Assembly (NCBI RefSeq): GCF_900115055.1
Contig: NZ_FOVD01000001.1
Location: forward strand, 372,001 to 436,000
DNA: 64,000 nt
Direction of reading: 5' to 3'
DNA from: Chryseobacterium oleae
GTDB lineage: Bacteria; Bacteroidota; Bacteroidia; Flavobacteriales; Weeksellaceae
The notes under the pieces are model-generated. The model made no database searches. It was not told the origin of the DNA and saw nothing but the letters and a program-made list of their open reading frames with translations. Positions 60,134-64,000 of the stretch are shown in pieces. The position numbers and the translations under genes were made by a program. How positions within the stretch are numbered: the stretch's first letter is position 1; every line of letters starts with the position of its first letter.

Positions 60134-63100
60134 TTAATCATTATTCTTAACGAGAAGCCAGCCGCTGTATGTTTTGCCGTTTGGAAGGATAATGACGTAC
60201 CAGTAGCTGGCAGTAGGAATGGCCCGTCCCGCTAAAGTGCCATCCCATACAATCTGGGTATTTGCATTTTGCTCAAATAATAAGGTCTGATAGCGGTCAA
60301 AGATCTTCGCATTCGTCATTTTACCGCCGAATATCTGAAGATTTCTTATCACCCATTTGTCATTGCGGCCATCTCCGTTGGGTGTAATGGTATTGCTGAT
60401 CTGTAAAATCAATTCCTGATGTTTTACAATACATGCTTCGTTTTCAAATTTCACATAAAAAGTAACAATCTCTCCCGGTAAACTATTGAATACATTACTT
60501 GTCTGCCATGTTATTCCGTCTATGGAATACAGTATCGGTTTTGAACCCGTGGCAAAGACCGTACAGACTCCTCCATTGATTCCTATGCTCTGAATGATCG
60601 GAACCTCAAAATATTTCACTTCCATAGTGCCCGTATAGGAACAGCCATTGTCTGAAGTAATTGTAAGGCTGTAGATACCGGGCATTTTAATTCCTGTAAC
60701 CGTTGCCGAAGTGGAGATCGTATTTCCACCAGGATCTTTCCAGACGTAGCTGATAATCGTGTACCCCTGAATATTTGCAGTGTAGGTAAGCGAGCCTTCA
60801 GGACAGATGTATTGCGTAGGTATGGTGAAAAACGGAGGCTTTTTTAAAGACAGCCGGATTTCAGCTTTTTCGGAACAAAAACCGGGAACACTCACTTTTA
60901 CATAGATGGTATTGGGTCCTGTATTCTGATTAAATAAATAGGCGGAAGGATTCGAAATGGCATTGGTTCCTGCATTAAGATCAGCCAGAGAAGAATAGTA
61001 AGTAAACGTTACATTCGCACCGGTATACATCTGCTGTTCAAACTGGGTTAAATTGACATTTTCAATCCCGTCATTTCCTGTATCACACGCATTGTTCAGC
61101 TGGAACGGTCCCGGATTCTGAAGGGTCAGCTTGGTTCCGAATACAAACTTGATCACCGCAATATCATCACAGCCTGGTATATTCTGAATTTTCACCCAGA
61201 TCTGTGCTGGAAAAGGCTGTGCGGAATAATTGGAGGGATTCGGAATTGGGTTCACTCCATTTTGTGCGTTCTGCTGGGTCAGATAAAAGCTAAAAGTATT
61301 CAGTGGATTAGGAATATTAACCATCGAGCCGGTAAAATTCAATAAATTCACTTCATAACTTCCATCTAAATTTTCATCACAGACACTGATGGTGGTACTG
61401 ATCGCTTTAGGAGGAAAATAAGTATTGAGCTGAATGGAAGCTATCGAATAACAACCGGTAGTATTGGATTGAAATCTCGCCCAAACCGTCAATGTGGAAA
61501 CATTTGTTGTGATACTGTTTCCGATCTGAGTGGCCGGATTTCCTGCACTGGCATCCGCAGCGGTCAGATAATACGATATGGTCATTGCTGAAAGCGGCTG
61601 GGTGTTTTGAGCTGGAATGAACATCTGACCGACAGCATTACTCAACTGGAAGGTTTCATTTAAATTAAAATTATTATCGCAGGTATTCAGTACGGCATTA
61701 TTCAACACGATGGGCGGCAAAAATGTCATTTGTATATTGACTTTTGCTACGGAAAAACATTCGCTGTTATTCAGTTCAATTTTAACATAGACTGTGGCAT
61801 TTCCGGTCACCAGAAACTGTCCCGGGGTATTGATCTGATTGGAAAATGTGTTGGTTGCAATGTCATAACCCAGATAATAGGTGAAGGTAGCATTTGAACC
61901 GCTGTAAATCTGTGGCTCAACCAGAAGTAAATTGTAGATCTCCGATCCGTCATTGTTATTATCACAGATATTGGCAAGGGAAATATTCACATTTGAATTG
62001 ACGCCTGCATTTGAACTGAGACTAAAATTCACAGGATAAATTTCATGACAGTTGTAAGAACTTATTTTAACAAAAATCTGCTGGTTTCCTGTAACTGTCA
62101 GTGTATTTATTTCATTCACTCCATTTTGTGCATCAGCCTGAGTAAGGTAAAATGCTGTGGTGGCATTCTGGCTCCCGACAATGGCTGCGGAGTACTGAGA
62201 GAGCTGTATATTTTCGGTACCATCCTGATTAGGATCACAAACCGGGAAATTAGATTTAATGATAACAGGATGCACCAGATTAACGTTAATTGCTCTGATC
62301 GTATAACACAAATCGGACTGCTCAAAACGTACAAAGTAGGTTTTTATAACGAGGCTTCCGTCTGTTGTAATGGTTTGATTCGGGCTGATGGGATTCACCC
62401 CTGCAGTGGCAGCGGCATAATCATCGTAAAATTCAACCACCGGAACGGTTGGTGGCGCAACAAGCATTCCTGCCGACAACGCAGTAAGATTGATGCTGAT
62501 GTCATCTGTTCCGTTAAAGCAAATGTATTCATTCTTTTCAGTGGCCTCAATTTCTGTAAAAGTGACATTCATATTAACGGTAACAACGGCAAAACAGCCA
62601 TTCGGGATCTGTACTCTTATAAAAACCTGATATACTCCATCCCTTATCGTCGTCAAAGGCGTTCCGGTCCCTGTGACAGCCTGATCATAGGTTTCATATG
62701 CTGTAAAAACCGCGCCTGGCTGGGTCGTTATCAGAGGACCGATATTCAGGGCATAATCAAACGGCTCGCTATTGTCCGCATTGATATCACAAATGGTATA
62801 AGGAAAATTTATTGGTGAATTAATATTAACTCCAGGCTTAAACTGAAAATGTACAGGTCCTAAAACATAGGTACAGTCAGAGTCCTGAAGTCTTACCCAA
62901 AGATTAAGATTTGTTGTTATGTTCGCAGTGGTAACTGCATTCGTATTATTCTGAGCATCGGCCTGTGTCGGATGATAGGAAATGCCTGTAGTTCCCGGCG
63001 GAAAAAGTTCATTATTGAGCAGGGACAGGTTATAATTGGATTCTACATTATCATTGTTGGTATCACAAATTTCTACAGTGGTTTTAAGTAAACTTTTGGT

Positions 63101-64000
63101 AAGAAAATTCAGGGTTAAAGCGGCGGTCCTGAAACATCCGGGAACATTAGGATTCTGAATTCTTACATATAAAACCGTATTGGCAGTAAGGGTGTAAGAT
63201 GCCGGAAGGGCATTCGTTCCATTCTGAGCATTTTGCAGGGTTGAATGAAAGGTAAAATTAAAATTGGCCGGATTCTGCGAAGTGAGATTGGATTGAAAAT
63301 TATTTAAATTAAGAGTAACGGGTGTATTTCCACAAAAATTCCGGGTATAATCTTTTGCTGCGGGATAAGAAGGATCAAATGTAACGGCAAAATCGTCGGT
63401 TAAAGTAAGCGTACTGCTCCCGCAAATAGCAAAATTGACATTGGCTGTGTAGGTTTCATTCTGTGTGGGGCAAAGCGTTGTCTGAATCCCGGTTCCTACA
63501 GTTTGGCCTTGGGAATCCGTCCATGTAACTTCAGGAACTATATTATTTCCAACCGGGTTGAACTTCTAGCCTTCCTGCGAAGCCTGCCAGACACCGGTAT
63601 TTCTTGTAGCAGGAGAATATCCTACCGTTCCGTCCGCATTTATCACTCCAATAAGGGCATTTTCAAATTTTCGAGTTGGGCACGGGGCCAGTTTTTTATC
63701 TACAAAAACTTCAATAACATTCGTTGTTTCATGTAAGACGATCTGTGAAGAAGAGCGGTCTGTGCAACCTGCTACCCTGCCTTCATAAAAACTGATCACA
63801 AATTTCCTGTATGGCGCATTTCCAATCGTAGAATAGTATATCTCGGAAGAATCTCCCGAAGAAAAAACAAGGTCGTGATAAACCCCGAAAATAGAATTTT
63901 TAGAAAGACCGGGATTAGGATTCTGCCACTGTACATTGGGATAATTGATATTCCCTAGTTGATCAACGTTAAAAGTAATCATTCCGTTGGAACCTATCAC
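60134..64000 (-). pseudogene. Giant T9SS type B repeat protein, interrupted by one in-frame TAG; 5' end outside window
   Basis: A secreted surface protein gene. The final 85 residues form the T9SS type B / gliding-motility C-terminal domain (ITPNGDGRNDKWVIRN, ending VKNND). Before it come about nine similar units of about 90-100 residues (patterns FYLTQQNAQNGVNPI, AIVGSQNATTAFYLTQADAQ, CDNNNDGSEIYNLL). Upstream is a lectin-like or MAM-like domain (IGSNGMITFNVDQLGNINYP). Reading the minus frame from 64000 down, a TAG at 63566-63568 stops after NTGVWQASQEG. The same frame stays open for over 1100 codons afterward, so one base change, TGG to TAG (Trp), explains it. Read-through or a sequencing error cannot be excluded. 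Confidence 0.8.

Noticed and set aside
62045-62818. 257-aa plus-strand frame within the T9SS gene
   Set aside because: It is antisense to the repeat protein and composed of its complement; no sign of a real gene.

Overview
The window reads as chromosome of a Flavobacteriia member, most likely Chryseobacterium or a close relative in the Weeksellaceae. The grounds are type IX secretion sorting domains of both A and B type, -7 boxes of the Bacteroidota form TAnnTTTG, a monomeric NADP isocitrate dehydrogenase, the long (661 aa) urocanate hydratase, and an AT-rich genome full of intergenic simple-sequence words. No rRNA, tRNA, integrase, transposase or CRISPR array was found. All calls come from reading the sequence; nothing was searched against a database.

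Layout. 1-4.4 kb: the 3' part of a YggS-type PLP protein, an ankyrin-repeat secreted protein, an S41-type protease and two related very small lipoproteins. 4.4-12.6 kb: gcvP, a 50-aa Cys/Lys-rich microprotein, a J-domain membrane protein, an ECF sigma factor with two small membrane proteins, and an S9 dipeptidyl-peptidase-like enzyme. 12.7-23.6 kb: a dense minus-strand cluster of small START/SRPBCC, VOC/glyoxalase, DinB, hydrolase and SDR proteins with a Crp/Fnr regulator and a DUF763 protein. 23.6-28.5 kb: thiol peroxidase, two secreted proteins and icd. 29-35.4 kb: an HxlR/SDR divergent pair with a clear operator, then a haem/cytochrome P460 operon, a LytS/LytTR two-component pair and a DUF1223 protein. 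The two outer units of that second block share one promoter architecture. 35.5-39.3 kb: a candidate structured RNA, an MBL hydrolase and aldo/keto reductase under an apparent AraC operator, and the AraC gene. 39.7-49.2 kb: GNAT, MBL and S41 genes, two duplicated sigma/membrane-protein modules, a gapN-like dehydrogenase, a periplasmic thiol peroxidase and a TonB-plug protein. 49.2-54.2 kb: two arrays of a repeated nested-palindrome element around TPR, MBL and Crp genes. 55.3-57.9 kb: a very AT-rich four-gene operon led by a reverse transcriptase. 57.9-64 kb: hutU and a giant T9SS-exported repeat protein broken by one in-frame amber codon.

The most interesting unit is the reverse transcriptase operon (55285-57892). 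It has its own TAnnTTTG promoter and terminator. It encodes an RT with recognisable motifs but an N-V-D-D active site, followed by three small proteins of unknown function (111, 58 and 136 aa). It looks horizontally acquired and resembles anti-phage RT systems in outline, but I could not assign it to a described class. Next in interest are the shared LytTR-like promoter sites, the amber-interrupted adhesin-like gene, the 3 x 367-bp tandem array of a MITE-like element, and the candidate small RNA at 35.6 kb.

Regulation visible in the sequence: an inverted repeat between hxlR and its divergent SDR gene, a 21-bp-period direct repeat upstream of the aldo/keto reductase, and paired direct-repeat sites 53 bp upstream of identical -7 boxes in the LytTR neighbourhood. 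Several genes end at strong intrinsic terminators, many shared between convergent genes.
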